From: Paenirhizobium naphthalenivorans | GTDB taxonomy: Bacteria; Pseudomonadota; Alphaproteobacteria; Rhizobiales; Rhizobiaceae | Direction of reading: 5' to 3' | Assembly: GCF_007992095.1 (NCBI RefSeq) | Contig: NZ_BJZP01000030.1 | Location: 1-49,612 of the forward strand | Length of the DNA stretch: 49,612 nt | Part shown: piece by piece, positions 1 through 8,402 of the stretch | Layout: each line of letters begins with the position of its first letter | Position numbering within the stretch: the stretch's first letter is position 1 | Made by a program: the position numbers and the translations under genes | Notes under the pieces: generated by a model | Database searches by the model: none | The model's input: the letters and a program-made list of their open reading frames with translations, nothing else | Told to the model about the DNA's origin: nothing

Positions 1-165
1 GAGGACCAGCCGACCGGTGCCGAGAGCCCGCCAGATCGCGAGAGCCGCGCTGCGGGTGTTTTTCGGTTTTTCCCCACCAAGTGCTGCACCTGGTCCGCGG
101 TGTCCACGCGGTCCGACGACCGAAGATGAGACGATGGATGAGCGTGAATCCTCCATCTTGTTCAT
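1..165 (-). CDS. ABC exporter subunit 2, N-terminal fragment (partial)
   Basis: The minus strand opens with an ATG that overlaps the TGA of the upstream ABC gene (ATGA), then reads 55 codons to the window edge without a stop. The start is low-complexity and Gly/Pro-rich with a GPGAALGGEKPKN-like stretch followed by the beginning of an amphipathic helix (RSAALAIWRALGTGRLVL). This is the usual N-terminus of the second half of heterodimeric multidrug ABC exporters, just before TM1. The 4-bp overlap implies translational coupling, so the two proteins probably form a heterodimer in the inner membrane. The membrane and ATPase domains lie outside the window, so the family call rests on context and this short N-terminus. 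Confidence 0.72.
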   Translation of the reverse strand, partial: MNKMEDSRSSIVSSSVVGPRGHRGPGAALGGEKPKNTRSAALAIWRALGTGRLVL

Positions 166-1946
166 GCGGCGTCCTCCGCGACGCCCTGCTGCGAACGCAC
201 GATGTCGGCATAGACCGGGCAATCCTCCATCAACGCCTCATGCGGCCCGAACCCGACAATCTTTCCGCGATCAAGGACGAGGATGCGGTCCGCATCCCGG
301 ATCGATGCAACACGCTGGCTGACGGTCACCGTGACCGCATGCGTGGTCGCTTGCCGAAGCTCCGCCCGCAAGCGCGCATCGGTCGCCTGATCGAGCGCCG
401 AAAAGCTATCATCGAAGAGGTAGAGATCAGCGTCGCAGACCAACGCCCTGGCGATGGCGAGACGTTGTCGCTGGCCTCCGGAAAAATTCGTGCCGCCTTG
501 CGCCACCGGTGCCGCCAGTTTCTCGGGTAGCGCGCGGATAAAATCGGCGGCCTGCGCGATCTCAAGTGCGTCCCAAAGCCTGACATCGTCGGCCTGCGGA
601 TTCCCGAGCCGCAAGCTGTCTGCCACGGTGCCCGAGAAGAGATAGGTCTTTTGCGGAACGTAGCCGATCCGCCCACTGAGCGCCTCGGGCGCGATCGCCC
701 GCAGATCGATGCCGCCAAGCAAAACGCGCCCCACGCTCGGATCATCCAGCCGCGCGATGAGATTGACGATGGTGGACTTGCCCGAGCCAGTGGCGCCGAT
801 GACGCCAAGGACCTCACCGGGGCCAACCTCGAAATCGATGTTCTCGAGGACCATGGCTTCGGCGCCGGGGTAACCAAAGCTCACCGCCTCGAAGCGCAAG
901 GGCAGCCCTGTCCCTTTTTTGGGCAGAGCTTGCGGATGAGCGGGCGGACCCACTGCAATCTGGCTTTGCAGAAGTTCGCTGATCCGTCGTGCGCTGACCA
1001 GCGCACGTGGCAACAGCACGACCAGCATACCCATCATCATCACGGAGATCAGGATTAGCGAGACGTAGGATAGAAAGGAGATCAAGGCGCCTATCTGTAG
1101 ATCGCCGGCGACGACCCGGCCCGCTCCGGCCCATATCAGGGCGACCGAGGCAAGCTGCATCACCGCGGTCACCGCAGGGCTAATCGTTGCCATCAGCCGC
1201 CCTGCATGGAGCGCGGTGTCCGTCAGTTCCGTGTTGGCCGTCGCAAACCGCTGGCTTTCGCGGCCCTCTTGCAAAAAGGCGCGAATGACCCGAATGCCTT
1301 CAATCTGTTCGCGCAGGATGGCGTTGACCCCATCGAGTTGTTTCTGCATCCGCTGGAACAATGGCGTTGCGCGAAACGTCAAAAAACCGATGATGAGCGC
1401 CAGGATCGGCACCGCGATCAGTAAGAGCCTCGACAACTGCACATCTTGACGCAAAGCCATGATGGCGCCGCCAACCCCCATGATCGGTGCGATCACGATC
1501 ATGGTCAGCGTCAAGGTGAGCATGGTCTGCACTTGCAGCACGTCATTCGTGCAGCGGGTGATGAGAGAGCCGATACTGAAGCTCTGCACTTGCGCAAGGG
1601 CGAGGTTATGGACCTTGGCAAAGACGTCGGCACGCAGAGCCTGACCAACCCGGAAGGCGATCTGCGTGCTCAGCACGACCGCGGTGACGCTGAGGAAAAG
1701 CTGCACCAGTGAAGCCGCCGCCATCAATCCGCCATAACTCAAAATCGCGTCGGAAGAGTTGGCGGCAATGCCCTTATCGATGATGTCGGCGCTAAATCCC
1801 GGCAGAAGCAGTGATGCCCAAACCTGTCCTAATTGGCACAGCAGCAAGCCTAGCAGCGTCCAGCCATGCATGAGAATCCGGGCGCTCCAACCTTTCGCCG
1901 GTGTGGCCGGCGCGGCCAAGATGATCGAGGATTCGGTTGCGCTCAT
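162..1946 (-). CDS. Heterodimeric ABC multidrug-type exporter, subunit 1 (membrane + ATPase domains)
   Basis: A 594-residue half-transporter of the inner membrane. The N-terminal half has six hydrophobic helices (first near residues 25-55) and the C-terminal half a nucleotide-binding domain with Walker A GATGSGKST, signature FSGGQRQRLAIARAL and Walker B LYLFDD followed by a D-loop SALD. The residue at the catalytic Glu position is Asp (FDDSFSALD), which is typical of the degenerate ATP site of heterodimeric exporters and fits the partner gene overlapping its stop. The start is placed at MSATESS (1946): upstream in-frame codons add 54 residues that do not look like an exporter N-terminus. The substrate cannot be told from sequence; drug, lipid or peptide export are all possible. 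Confidence 0.88.
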   Translation of the reverse strand: MSATESSIILAAPATPAKGWSARILMHGWTLLGLLLCQLGQVWASLLLPGFSADIIDKGIAANSSDAILSYGGLMAAASLVQLFLSVTAVVLSTQIAFRVGQALRADVFAKVHNLALAQVQSFSIGSLITRCTNDVLQVQTMLTLTLTMIVIAPIMGVGGAIMALRQDVQLSRLLLIAVPILALIIGFLTFRATPLFQRMQKQLDGVNAILREQIEGIRVIRAFLQEGRESQRFATANTELTDTALHAGRLMATISPAVTAVMQLASVALIWAGAGRVVAGDLQIGALISFLSYVSLILISVMMMGMLVVLLPRALVSARRISELLQSQIAVGPPAHPQALPKKGTGLPLRFEAVSFGYPGAEAMVLENIDFEVGPGEVLGVIGATGSGKSTIVNLIARLDDPSVGRVLLGGIDLRAIAPEALSGRIGYVPQKTYLFSGTVADSLRLGNPQADDVRLWDALEIAQAADFIRALPEKLAAPVAQGGTNFSGGQRQRLAIARALVCDADLYLFDDSFSALDQATDARLRAELRQATTHAVTVTVSQRVASIRDADRILVLDRGKIVGFGPHEALMEDCPVYADIVRSQQGVAEDAA

Positions 1947-2180
1947 TGTTCGCCTTTTTCCGACTTTCCTATTCAAGACACCGGCCCGCACCAATCCGAG
2001 TATTGGGTCGCCAAAGCTTCGACGCGGCTGGTCTCCGCAAAGCTCGGAGTTACAAGGCGTCGCCTTGAACTCAGTCAACATCTGCGGCATGCCGTCCCCT
2101 TTGGGCAAGAATATGTATGGTAGCTAATGGGATGGGATCAATGGGCTATAATTTGCATATGTTGCACAGACTTCCTGGGG

Positions 2181-2322
2181 CTATTCACGCTCAACCGATG
2201 GGTTCTGGCCTCCGCGCCGATGATCAAGAATCGTCGGAGTCAGTTCCGCCGACCCACTTTGGGTCAGTCCGGATTGACGCGACCTATGTGAAGATCCGCG
2301 GCAAATGGCGATACCTGTATCG
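2181..2322 (+). pseudogene. IS6-family transposase remnant
   Basis: An internal scrap of an IS6-family DDE transposase, out of any complete reading frame. In successive frames one reads TLNRWVLA, then APMIK...SQFRRP, then SVRIDATYVKIRGKWRYLYR, which match the central region around the first catalytic Asp of this family. In the intact family the motif is R(I/V)DETYVKIRGKWRYLYR; here the Glu after the Asp is Ala, and frames shift at least once. It is diverged at DNA level from the IS6 element at 24.1-25.0 kb and lies in the opposite orientation, so it is probably the relic of a different insertion. Flanks have no recognisable terminal repeats. Confidence 0.75.
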
Positions 2323-2465
2323 AGTGTCGATGCCGCGTGAATTTTCCCCCGAAGTGGGTGCGGGGGGAGTTGAGGGTTTTTCGGTGGCCGTCCGCGCGGC
2401 TTTTGTGGCGGCGCGAATCCCAGGGGCGCGATGAGGGCTTTCGAACGAACATGCTCGGGCATAAG

Positions 2466-2806
2466 TTAGGTATGCTGCCTCAACCGGTAGTTGGATCCCT
2501 CAATCTGCACCACGATGGCATGATGCCGCAGTCTGTCGAGCAGTGCGGCGGCGACAACGGGATCGCCGAAGACATCACCCTATTCTATGAGGTCGCAGTT
2601 TGACGTCAGGATCATTACGCTGCGTTGACGAGTTGGAAGAATAGGTTGCCGTCGCCCTGGATGACCGGCAGATAGCTGATCTTGTCGACGATCGGCGGAC
2701 TTGGCCTGCAAAAGAACCGAGTGCATTCCTGCAGTCCGCCTTCCCGCTCGGAACCGGCAAAGGAACCGATCAGATCGGCGAGTGTCGTGAGTGCACGCGG
2801 CACTGT
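2466..2806 (-). pseudogene. IS21-family IstB helper ATPase, C-terminal remnant
   Basis: Degenerate C-terminal third of an IstB-type transposition helper ATPase. On the minus strand successive frames read LADLIGSF...SEREGGLQE, then PIVDKISYLPVIQGDGNLFF QLVNAA (the Walker B/sensor region, normally IVDEIGYLPV), then MILTSNCDLIE, then DVFGDPVVAAALLDRLRHH and finally IVVQIEGSNYRLRQHT with a stop at 2466. At least one frameshift and an in-frame stop break it, and the N-terminal ATPase half and IstA are missing. The gene is therefore dead. Together with the IS6 scrap just upstream it marks a recombination-prone junction between the ABC exporter and the BMP importer operon. Confidence 0.8.
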
Positions 2807-2906
2807 AAAACTAACCTGTCGGCGATCGAACTGCGCGATTTTTCAGTATAACTCAAGTCGTTCGTAATCGCCTTTACCGCCGCCAGGTTCTCCTTACGGA
2901 GCTCGC

Positions 2907-3839
2907 TCAGCGAGCCCCCCGCACGAAACTTTCGCCAAGGGCCTGCGGCAGGCTCGCTTTCCTGCCGGCGACGAGCAGCACCAGCATCACCATCGCAAAG
3001 GGCAACATCTGGATGACGTCGGTGGGCACGTTCACACCCGCCACCTGCAGCGCCGTGGCAAGCGAAAGGCTGGCCCCGAACAGGAGTGCGCCACCAAGGA
3101 CCCAGAGCGGGCGTCCCCGTGCCAGCATGGCAAGAACGATGGCGATGAAGCCGTTGCCATGGCTCATGAAGGGAATGAAGACACCTGCGACGGCCACCGA
3201 CATGAAAGCCCCACCGAGCCCCGCTAGTGCACCCGTGACCAGAACGGCGAGGCTGCGGGTGCGAACCACGTCAACGCCCATGGCGTCCAGCGCCGCAGGC
3301 TTGTCTCCGGCCGCCTGGAGGACGGAGCCGAGATGGGTCATCCGATATATCCAGGCAAATAGTGCGACGAAAGCAATTGCCAGATAGACGACCGGAACGT
3401 GGTTGAAGAGGATCGGCCCGAGCACGGGTATCTCCGACAGGGGCCATATCGGCCATTTCGAGACACCGTCGAGACGCGGGTAGCTCCGGGAAAACTGCGC
3501 GAAATGCAAGAGCGCCGTAAGGCCCTGAACCGCAAGCGTCAGAGCGATCCCGATCACGATCTGGTTGAGGCCCAGGCGCACACAAAACAACACCATGAAG
3601 GCCGCAATGAATGCCCCGGCGGCAGCGCCGCCGACAAAGCCCAGGGCCGGGCTGCCACTCGCCCACGCGACGAGAAAACCGGCGTAAGCGCCCGCGAGGA
3701 TCATGCCCTCGAGACCGATGTTCAATACTCCCGCCTTTTCGGAGAGCTGTTCTCCAAGGCCCGCCAGAAAAAGCGGGGTCCCCGCAGAAATGGCCCCGAG
3801 AAACAAAGTTATGATGAAGCTTTCAGTGAAGAGAGACAT
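2907..3839 (-). CDS. BMP-type ABC importer, permease 2 (NupQ/YufQ-like)
   Basis: A 310-residue polytopic inner-membrane permease of the branched-chain-amino-acid/nucleoside permease family. It begins ESFIITLFLGAISAGTPLFLAGLGE and carries the family stretch LNIGLEGMILAGAYAGF at about residues 39-55, followed by LGLNQIVIGIALTL, both characteristic of the smaller permease of BMP-family (Bmp/Yuf/Nup) transporters. It is the last gene of a four-gene minus operon (binding protein > ATPase > permease > permease) and starts 15 nt after the previous gene. The relatives with known substrates import nucleosides or purines; the vitamin B6 genes next door make a pyridine substrate an alternative. Confidence 0.9.
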   Translation of the reverse strand: MSLFTESFIITLFLGAISAGTPLFLAGLGEQLSEKAGVLNIGLEGMILAGAYAGFLVAWASGSPALGFVGGAAAGAFIAAFMVLFCVRLGLNQIVIGIALTLAVQGLTALLHFAQFSRSYPRLDGVSKWPIWPLSEIPVLGPILFNHVPVVYLAIAFVALFAWIYRMTHLGSVLQAAGDKPAALDAMGVDVVRTRSLAVLVTGALAGLGGAFMSVAVAGVFIPFMSHGNGFIAIVLAMLARGRPLWVLGGALLFGASLSLATALQVAGVNVPTDVIQMLPFAMVMLVLLVAGRKASLPQALGESFVRGAR

Positions 3840-3854
3840 GTTTCAAACCTTTGC

Positions 3855-4946
3855 TTAGGGCTTCGCGCGGTAGTGCCGGCGTTTGTCCAGGTATTCGGCA
3901 AGCGCCAATGTGATCAGCAACAACGCCACGATGACCAGGGAGAAGAAGCTCGGCACGCCAAGTCGTCGGGCGGCACTTTCGCCACCGATCGTGAGAGCGG
4001 AGAAGAGGAAGACATAGGCGATTGAGGCGAAGCCATTCAGTCTGGCGAGAAACACCAGCGGCACGACAGTCAGGCTGTAGGCCGGGTTCCAGTCTGCCCG
4101 TACATTGCCTTGGGTGCCAAGAATATCGACAGCTCCGGAAAGCCCCGCCAGGCCGGCCGAAATGGCGAAGACGGCGATCGTCAGTTTCGGCACAGAAAGC
4201 CCGGCATGAACCGCGGCCCGCGGATTGGCGCCGACGAGACGCAGCCGCATGCCGAAGGAAGTGCGTGTCATCATCAGATGCACCGCCATGATCACGATCA
4301 GGCCAATAATCAGGCCGGATGAAACGGTTGTGTCAAAAAGCTTGGGCAGCCGAGCCTCCACCGGGAGGGTGCGTGTCTGGGGTGTCGTGGTGGCAGGGTC
4401 GAGAAAAGCGAGCTTGACCAATACGTTGGCGAGCGAAACGCCGAGAAAGCTCATCATCAGCGTTGTGATGATCTCGTTGATCCCGTGCCAAGCCTTCAAC
4501 AGGGCCGGCAGGACACCCCATAGCGCCCCGATCACGGCACCGATGAAGAGGCCGATCATTAGGTTGATCCAGATGGGAAAGCCGGCGCCGAACATCAGCG
4601 GCGTTACCGCCGCGACGATAACGGCAGCCAGCAGAAACTGGCCATCGCCGCCCAGATTCCAGATCCCCGCGCGGAATGCGACGATCAGGCTGGCAGCGAT
4701 AAGGAGGAAGGGACCCATCCTGGTCAATGTTGCTGCCAATCCGGAGGGCGACAAAATCGCCCTGTCCACTACATAGGTATAGTAGCTAAGGGGATTAACG
4801 CCCATCGCCAGAAGAATGATCCCGCCGAGCGCCAATGCTGCGATGAGCGGCCCGACGCTGATGGTCAACACGCGGCCCCATGCCGGGAATGTCCTCGATC
4901 TGCCGGAGTTGGTCGTCCTGACAGCGGTCGCTTGTGGTTCGCTCAT
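3855..4946 (-). CDS. BMP-type ABC importer, permease 1 (NupP/YufP-like)
   Basis: A 363-residue polytopic permease. After a short cytoplasmic N-terminus it shows about eight to ten hydrophobic segments, with FRAGIWNLGGDGQFLLAA near residues 90-107 and KAWHGINEIITTLMMSF near 168-184, the signature stretches of the larger permease of BMP-family importers. Its start codon overlaps the stop of the ATPase gene by 4 bp (ATGA), so the two are translationally coupled. It pairs with the smaller permease downstream to form the membrane channel of the nucleoside-type importer. Confidence 0.9.
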   Translation of the reverse strand: MSEPQATAVRTTNSGRSRTFPAWGRVLTISVGPLIAALALGGIILLAMGVNPLSYYTYVVDRAILSPSGLAATLTRMGPFLLIAASLIVAFRAGIWNLGGDGQFLLAAVIVAAVTPLMFGAGFPIWINLMIGLFIGAVIGALWGVLPALLKAWHGINEIITTLMMSFLGVSLANVLVKLAFLDPATTTPQTRTLPVEARLPKLFDTTVSSGLIIGLIVIMAVHLMMTRTSFGMRLRLVGANPRAAVHAGLSVPKLTIAVFAISAGLAGLSGAVDILGTQGNVRADWNPAYSLTVVPLVFLARLNGFASIAYVFLFSALTIGGESAARRLGVPSFFSLVIVALLLITLALAEYLDKRRHYRAKP

Positions 4947-6514
4947 TCTTCTTCTCCGGTACTCATCAGGCGGCCGACTGCATCGCGGGCGCCCGGGCCA
5001 TTCTGGACAGCGCCCAACAGTTTTCCCCTATCAATCACGCTGATCCGATCTGCTAGCTCCAGAAGTTCATCGAGATCCGTTGAGATCAACAGGACCGCCT
5101 TGCCGCTGCTTGCGGCCTCACGGATACGCTCGCGTGTCGCGCGAATGTTCTTGACGTCAAGACCATAGGTCGGTTTGGCGAAGATCACCGCTTCAGCCGC
5201 CCCAGTCAGTTCCCGCGCCAGAAGAACCTTCTGGATGTTGCCGCCAGAAAGCGTGCCCACCGGCGTTTGAATGCTCGGCGTTCTTATGTCGAAATTGCGG
5301 ACATGCTCAGCGGCCTGCGCGTTGATCGCCTTCGGTTTCTCCAGCCCCCCTTGCCAGAACGGCGCGGCGCCGATGTCTTTAAGCAGGAAGTTCGTAGCCA
5401 CGGCGAAGATGCCCACCGTGCCTTCGCCCAGTCGATCATCCGTTACATATCTAAGTCCGGCAACACGGCGTGCGCCGACGCTCCGCGCGCCGATCTCCGT
5501 GCCGTTGAGCTGAACGCTGCCGAATGCCTTCGTCTGGCCGGCCAGAGCCTCGGCGAGTTCCTTTTGGCCATTACCGTCGATGCCGGCGATTCCCAGAATT
5601 TCGCCTGCGCGTATGCTGAAAGCAATGTCGTTCAGCGGGATGCGTCCGGCCTGCGAGGTGAGGCCTTCGACCTTCAGAACCACCGCTCCGAAATCGCGTT
5701 CAGGGCGAGCCCAAGCACTCGCTTTGTCGACAGCCGCCTGGCCGAACATGAAGCCGATGATGTTGGCAGTGTTCTGTTCGTCGGATTGCTCCCGAAGCTC
5801 CTGTGGGCCGATGGATCCCGCATTGCGGCCAAGTCGCAGAACCGAGATCCGGTCGCCATAGGCCAACGCCTCGTTCAGCTTGTGGGTGATAAAGATGACC
5901 GCGAGACCATCGGCCGCAAGTCGGCGCATCAATGCGCCGAGTGCGGTTGCCTCGTGGGGGGTCAGCATGGCCGTGGCTTCGTCGAGGATCAGGCACCGGC
6001 TTCCGCGCATGAGGGCACGCAGGATCTCGACCTGCTGGCGTTCGCCGAGCGAAAGGGTGGAGACCAGTGCGAAGGGATCGACCCGTAGGCCGACGCGCTC
6101 CGCAGTCTCGCGAATGCGTTTGGCGACACCGCTCCGGTCCGGTTTGCGCCACCAGACTCCGTCGAGCGTGAAATTGTCCACGACGCTCAGGCTGGGCACC
6201 AACATGGAATGTTGGAAGACCGTCCCGATGCCGAGGGAGAGGGCTTGGCGAGGCGAAGTAATGGTAACCGCGGCTCCGTCGATCTCGATCGATCCGCCGT
6301 CCGGCTGCTGTAGCCCTGAAAGCATGCCGACAAGCGTCGACTTGCCGGCGCCGTTCTCGCCGAGTAGCACATGTACTTCGCCGGGCCATATATCGACGTT
6401 GACATTGTTGTTGGCGATTACACCGGGAAAGCGCTTGGTAACGCCGCGCAGACCGATGAACGGCCTCCCGAGCGCGTGTGACGGAGAGGCTGCTGCCTCG
6501 ATTGTCGCCTGCAT
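4943..6514 (-). CDS. BMP-type ABC importer, tandem ATPase (NupO/YufO-like)
   Basis: About 523 residues with two fused nucleotide-binding domains, as in sugar and nucleoside importers. NBD1 has Walker A GENGAGKST, signature LSLGERQQVEI and Walker B CLILDEAT. NBD2 has LSGGNIQKVLLAREL and a changed Walker B (AVIFAKPTYGLD), the usual degenerate second site of this family. The start is set at MQATIEAA (6514) because AAGGA lies 7 nt upstream. Two in-frame ATGs further upstream (6529, 6556) lack such a site, and the furthest lies in the loop of a stable hairpin, so they are unlikely. The protein is cytoplasmic and drives the transporter of this operon. Confidence 0.9.
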   Translation of the reverse strand: MQATIEAAASPSHALGRPFIGLRGVTKRFPGVIANNNVNVDIWPGEVHVLLGENGAGKSTLVGMLSGLQQPDGGSIEIDGAAVTITSPRQALSLGIGTVFQHSMLVPSLSVVDNFTLDGVWWRKPDRSGVAKRIRETAERVGLRVDPFALVSTLSLGERQQVEILRALMRGSRCLILDEATAMLTPHEATALGALMRRLAADGLAVIFITHKLNEALAYGDRISVLRLGRNAGSIGPQELREQSDEQNTANIIGFMFGQAAVDKASAWARPERDFGAVVLKVEGLTSQAGRIPLNDIAFSIRAGEILGIAGIDGNGQKELAEALAGQTKAFGSVQLNGTEIGARSVGARRVAGLRYVTDDRLGEGTVGIFAVATNFLLKDIGAAPFWQGGLEKPKAINAQAAEHVRNFDIRTPSIQTPVGTLSGGNIQKVLLARELTGAAEAVIFAKPTYGLDVKNIRATRERIREAASSGKAVLLISTDLDELLELADRISVIDRGKLLGAVQNGPGARDAVGRLMSTGEEE

Positions 6515-6535
6515 CTCAAATTCCTTCATGAGGGT

Positions 6536-6572
6536 CTGGGTTGCCGCATGCGTCATACATCCGGCAACCCAG
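6536..6572 (-). promoter_or_regulatory. Intercistronic hairpin between binding-protein and ATPase genes
   Basis: A perfect inverted repeat, CTGGGTTGCCG and CGGCAACCCAG, separated by 15 nt, sits 16 nt after the stop of the binding-protein gene and just before the ribosome site of the ATPase gene. No T-tract follows, so it is more likely an mRNA 3'-end stabiliser or partial attenuator that keeps binding-protein message in excess over ATPase message, as is common in ABC importer operons. Confidence 0.65.
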
Positions 6573-6588
6573 GTTGGAGCAGGATGGC

Positions 6589-7632
6589 TCAGTTGGAGCC
6601 GACCGTCTTGACCAGCGCGTGCACGCTGTCGGCGTCGAATTTCTGCTCGACCTTGATCTTCCCGGAGATGATGTCCTCCTGAAGTGCCTCGATCTCCGTC
6701 CAGACATTTTCCGGAGCGTTGGCGGTCTTCAGCAGGCGGAGGCTGCCGTCCGCGAGTCTGATATTGTAGTTCCGGCTGCCGTACTTGCCGTCCTTGAGAT
6801 CCTGGATCATAGCGACATAGACCGGTTCAAGGTTCCAGATGACCGATGACAGCAGGTGTCCCTTGTCGATCGATGTCTTGTCACCGATCACATCGATGAA
6901 GTAGGCCTTGCCACCATCGGTTGCCGGTGTGGTTTCAACGGCCTGCAGCATGCCGAAGCTGGACCCGTTGCCCTGGCCGAAAATAATGTCCGCGCCCGAA
7001 GCGATGACCGTTTCGGTCACGCGCTTGCCACCGGCCGCATCCGCATAGGCTGCCGGGCCGATAACCGCATAGCGGACTTCGACCGCCGGATTCTCCGCCT
7101 TGACGCCTTGGGCGAAGGCGACCGACATGTTGTTCCAAGACGGAGGCTCGCCGGAAACGACGATGCCGACGACCTTGGTACGGGATACCTTGGCGGCCAG
7201 GCGGCCCGCCAGATAGGCGCCCTCGCCGCCGGCTGCGGTGTAGTCGGCGATCTTGCCGGCGGCCAGTTTGTCGGGGCTGTCGACGATGGCCACGGGAACG
7301 CCCAGTTCTTCACCGATCTCCGGCGCGGCAGTGTTGTAACCGGAGGCGTGGGCGATGAGAAGGTCGGCGCCGTCCTCGGCAAGCTCGCGCAATGTGGGAC
7401 GAACATCACCATAGCCGAGGTTCTCGGCGACGATCACCTTTACACCCGCAGCTTCACCGGCGGCCTTGGCTGCGTCGACGCCCTGCTGGTTCCAGCCCAT
7501 ATCGGTGCCCATTTCCGGGGCCAGAATAGCAATGGAGTCCACGTCCGCAGCCGATGCTGCCCCTGAATTAAAAGCAACGGTGGACAACACAATCGCAGCT
7601 ATACTTACTGACGACTTGATTTTATTCCTCAT
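6589..7632 (-). CDS. BMP-family ABC transporter substrate-binding protein
   Basis: A 347-residue periplasmic protein with an N-terminal signal peptide (KIKSSVSIAAIVLSTVAF, cleavage expected near AASA-AD, residues 28-30). The mature protein has the BMP (PnrA/Med) fold signatures: GTDMGWNQQGVDAA, AENLGYGDVRPTLRELAEDGADLLIAHASG, GKIADYTAAGGEGAYLAGRLAA and KVVGIVVSGE. There is no lipobox Cys, so it is a soluble periplasmic receptor and not a lipoprotein. It is the first gene of the importer operon. Known members bind nucleosides; the position beside B6 catabolic genes suggests that pyridoxine-like compounds should be tested too. GGGAA lies about 8 nt before the ATG. Confidence 0.93.
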   Translation of the reverse strand: MRNKIKSSVSIAAIVLSTVAFNSGAASAADVDSIAILAPEMGTDMGWNQQGVDAAKAAGEAAGVKVIVAENLGYGDVRPTLRELAEDGADLLIAHASGYNTAAPEIGEELGVPVAIVDSPDKLAAGKIADYTAAGGEGAYLAGRLAAKVSRTKVVGIVVSGEPPSWNNMSVAFAQGVKAENPAVEVRYAVIGPAAYADAAGGKRVTETVIASGADIIFGQGNGSSFGMLQAVETTPATDGGKAYFIDVIGDKTSIDKGHLLSSVIWNLEPVYVAMIQDLKDGKYGSRNYNIRLADGSLRLLKTANAPENVWTEIEALQEDIISGKIKVEQKFDADSVHALVKTVGSN

Positions 7633-7684
7633 TATATTGTTCCCATTCTTGATTGTTGTTGACGGTAATTCGACATGTGCTAGA

Positions 7685-7701
7685 TTTTACTTATCGTAAA
7701 A
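7685..7701. promoter_or_regulatory. Palindrome in divergent promoter region (possible operator)
   Basis: TTTTAC-TTATC-GTAAAA, perfect 6-bp arms, lies midway between the divergent bmpA-like gene (start 7632) and the secreted-protein gene (start 7722). On the plus strand a TTGACG (7663-7668) and TAGATT (7685 region) spaced 16 nt could form a promoter that this site overlaps. It is a plausible repressor or activator site, but no regulator can be assigned. Confidence 0.4.
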
Positions 7702-7721
7702 CCGCAGAATTGGATCATGAT

Positions 7722-8126
7722 ATGAAAGTCCGCCTCCTTCTTGTTCCGGCGCTCCTCTCGAGCCTCGCTTCCACTCCGGCCCTTTCCGCGGCGCAGGCTC
7801 TAGATTTTGCGATCGAAAATACTGGAAAGGCCGCGTTGACCTGCAGTGCCGCCTTCGCGCACTGGTTTTCCGCCGATCTCGGAGAAGCCGCCCCTGGCGC
7901 GAGCATCTCTTTCAGTCTAGGCGTCGACGTTGATTCCGGAACGGTGTTCCAGAAAAATACCGTCGGTGACAAAATGGCAGTGCAACGCGTCTGGTGTGGC
8001 CTCAAGGGTGACGACTGGCGAACGAGAGATGAAATTCCGCTAGAGCATCGGGCAGGCGTAGTCCCCGAGCCGGTTCGTCTGCGGTGTGCGACAGCGGGAG
8101 AGAAGACTCGCTGCGTCGCGCAGTAG
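7722..8126 (+). CDS. Small secreted protein of unknown function
   Basis: A 134-residue protein with a clear signal peptide, MKVRLLLVPALLSSLASTPA, cleaved near SAAQA. The mature part is about 105 residues and contains four Cys (TCSAAF, VWCGLK, LRCATAG, TRCVAQ), which could form two disulfides in the periplasm. I do not recognise a family. The start at 7722 is preferred over an upstream ATG at 7653 because it begins the signal peptide directly and has GGA about 8-10 nt upstream. It is divergent from the BMP importer operon and separated from the SDR gene by about 275 nt, so it is probably monocistronic. Confidence 0.6.
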   Translation: MKVRLLLVPALLSSLASTPALSAAQALDFAIENTGKAALTCSAAFAHWFSADLGEAAPGASISFSLGVDVDSGTVFQKNTVGDKMAVQRVWCGLKGDDWRTRDEIPLEHRAGVVPEPVRLRCATAGEKTRCVAQ

Positions 8127-8250
8127 GCACCTTCGCAGCCTGCTGCTTGCCATCTTGTGCGATGCGAGATCCGGTCCCCCTTCTCGGCGGGACCGACTGG
8201 GCGGCGCAAGGAATCAAAGAGTGCCTGGAAATCCATAACGACGTTCTCGA

Positions 8251-8279
8251 TTGACAGCGTCAGAATACGATAGCATGAT
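8251..8279 (+). promoter_or_regulatory. Predicted sigma70-type promoter of the SDR gene
   Basis: TTGACA (8251-8256), a 17-nt spacer and CATGAT (8274-8279, 4 of 6 to consensus). The candidate GntR operator at 8279-8291 directly abuts the -10, which would allow repression by blocking polymerase. The spacing to the start codon at 8403 implies a leader of about 110 nt. Confidence 0.45.
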
Positions 8280-8291
8280 CATACCGTAATA
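8279..8291. promoter_or_regulatory. Candidate GntR operator, site B
   Basis: TCATACCGTAATA matches 11 of 13 positions of the perfect palindrome in front of the gntR gene (TAATACCGTATTA read on the minus strand). It sits just downstream of the -10 of the SDR gene promoter. Assignment to the regulator at 9197-9913 is inference from shared sequence and proximity. Confidence 0.5.
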
Positions 8292-8402
8292 CAATAATGA
8301 AAAGGGCGGCGAGAGAAAATTTTCGCTTCCATAGATTAAGCACATGAATTCAAACGAATTATTGTGGGTCTCTGGTCGCCGAACATGAGAGGAAAAGTGA
8401 AA

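Noticed and set aside
2897..2912. GCTCGCT-G-AGCGAGC palindrome at the end of the BMP operon as terminator
   Set aside because: Centre too small for a good loop, no T-tract, and it includes the stop codon; likely chance in GC-rich DNA.
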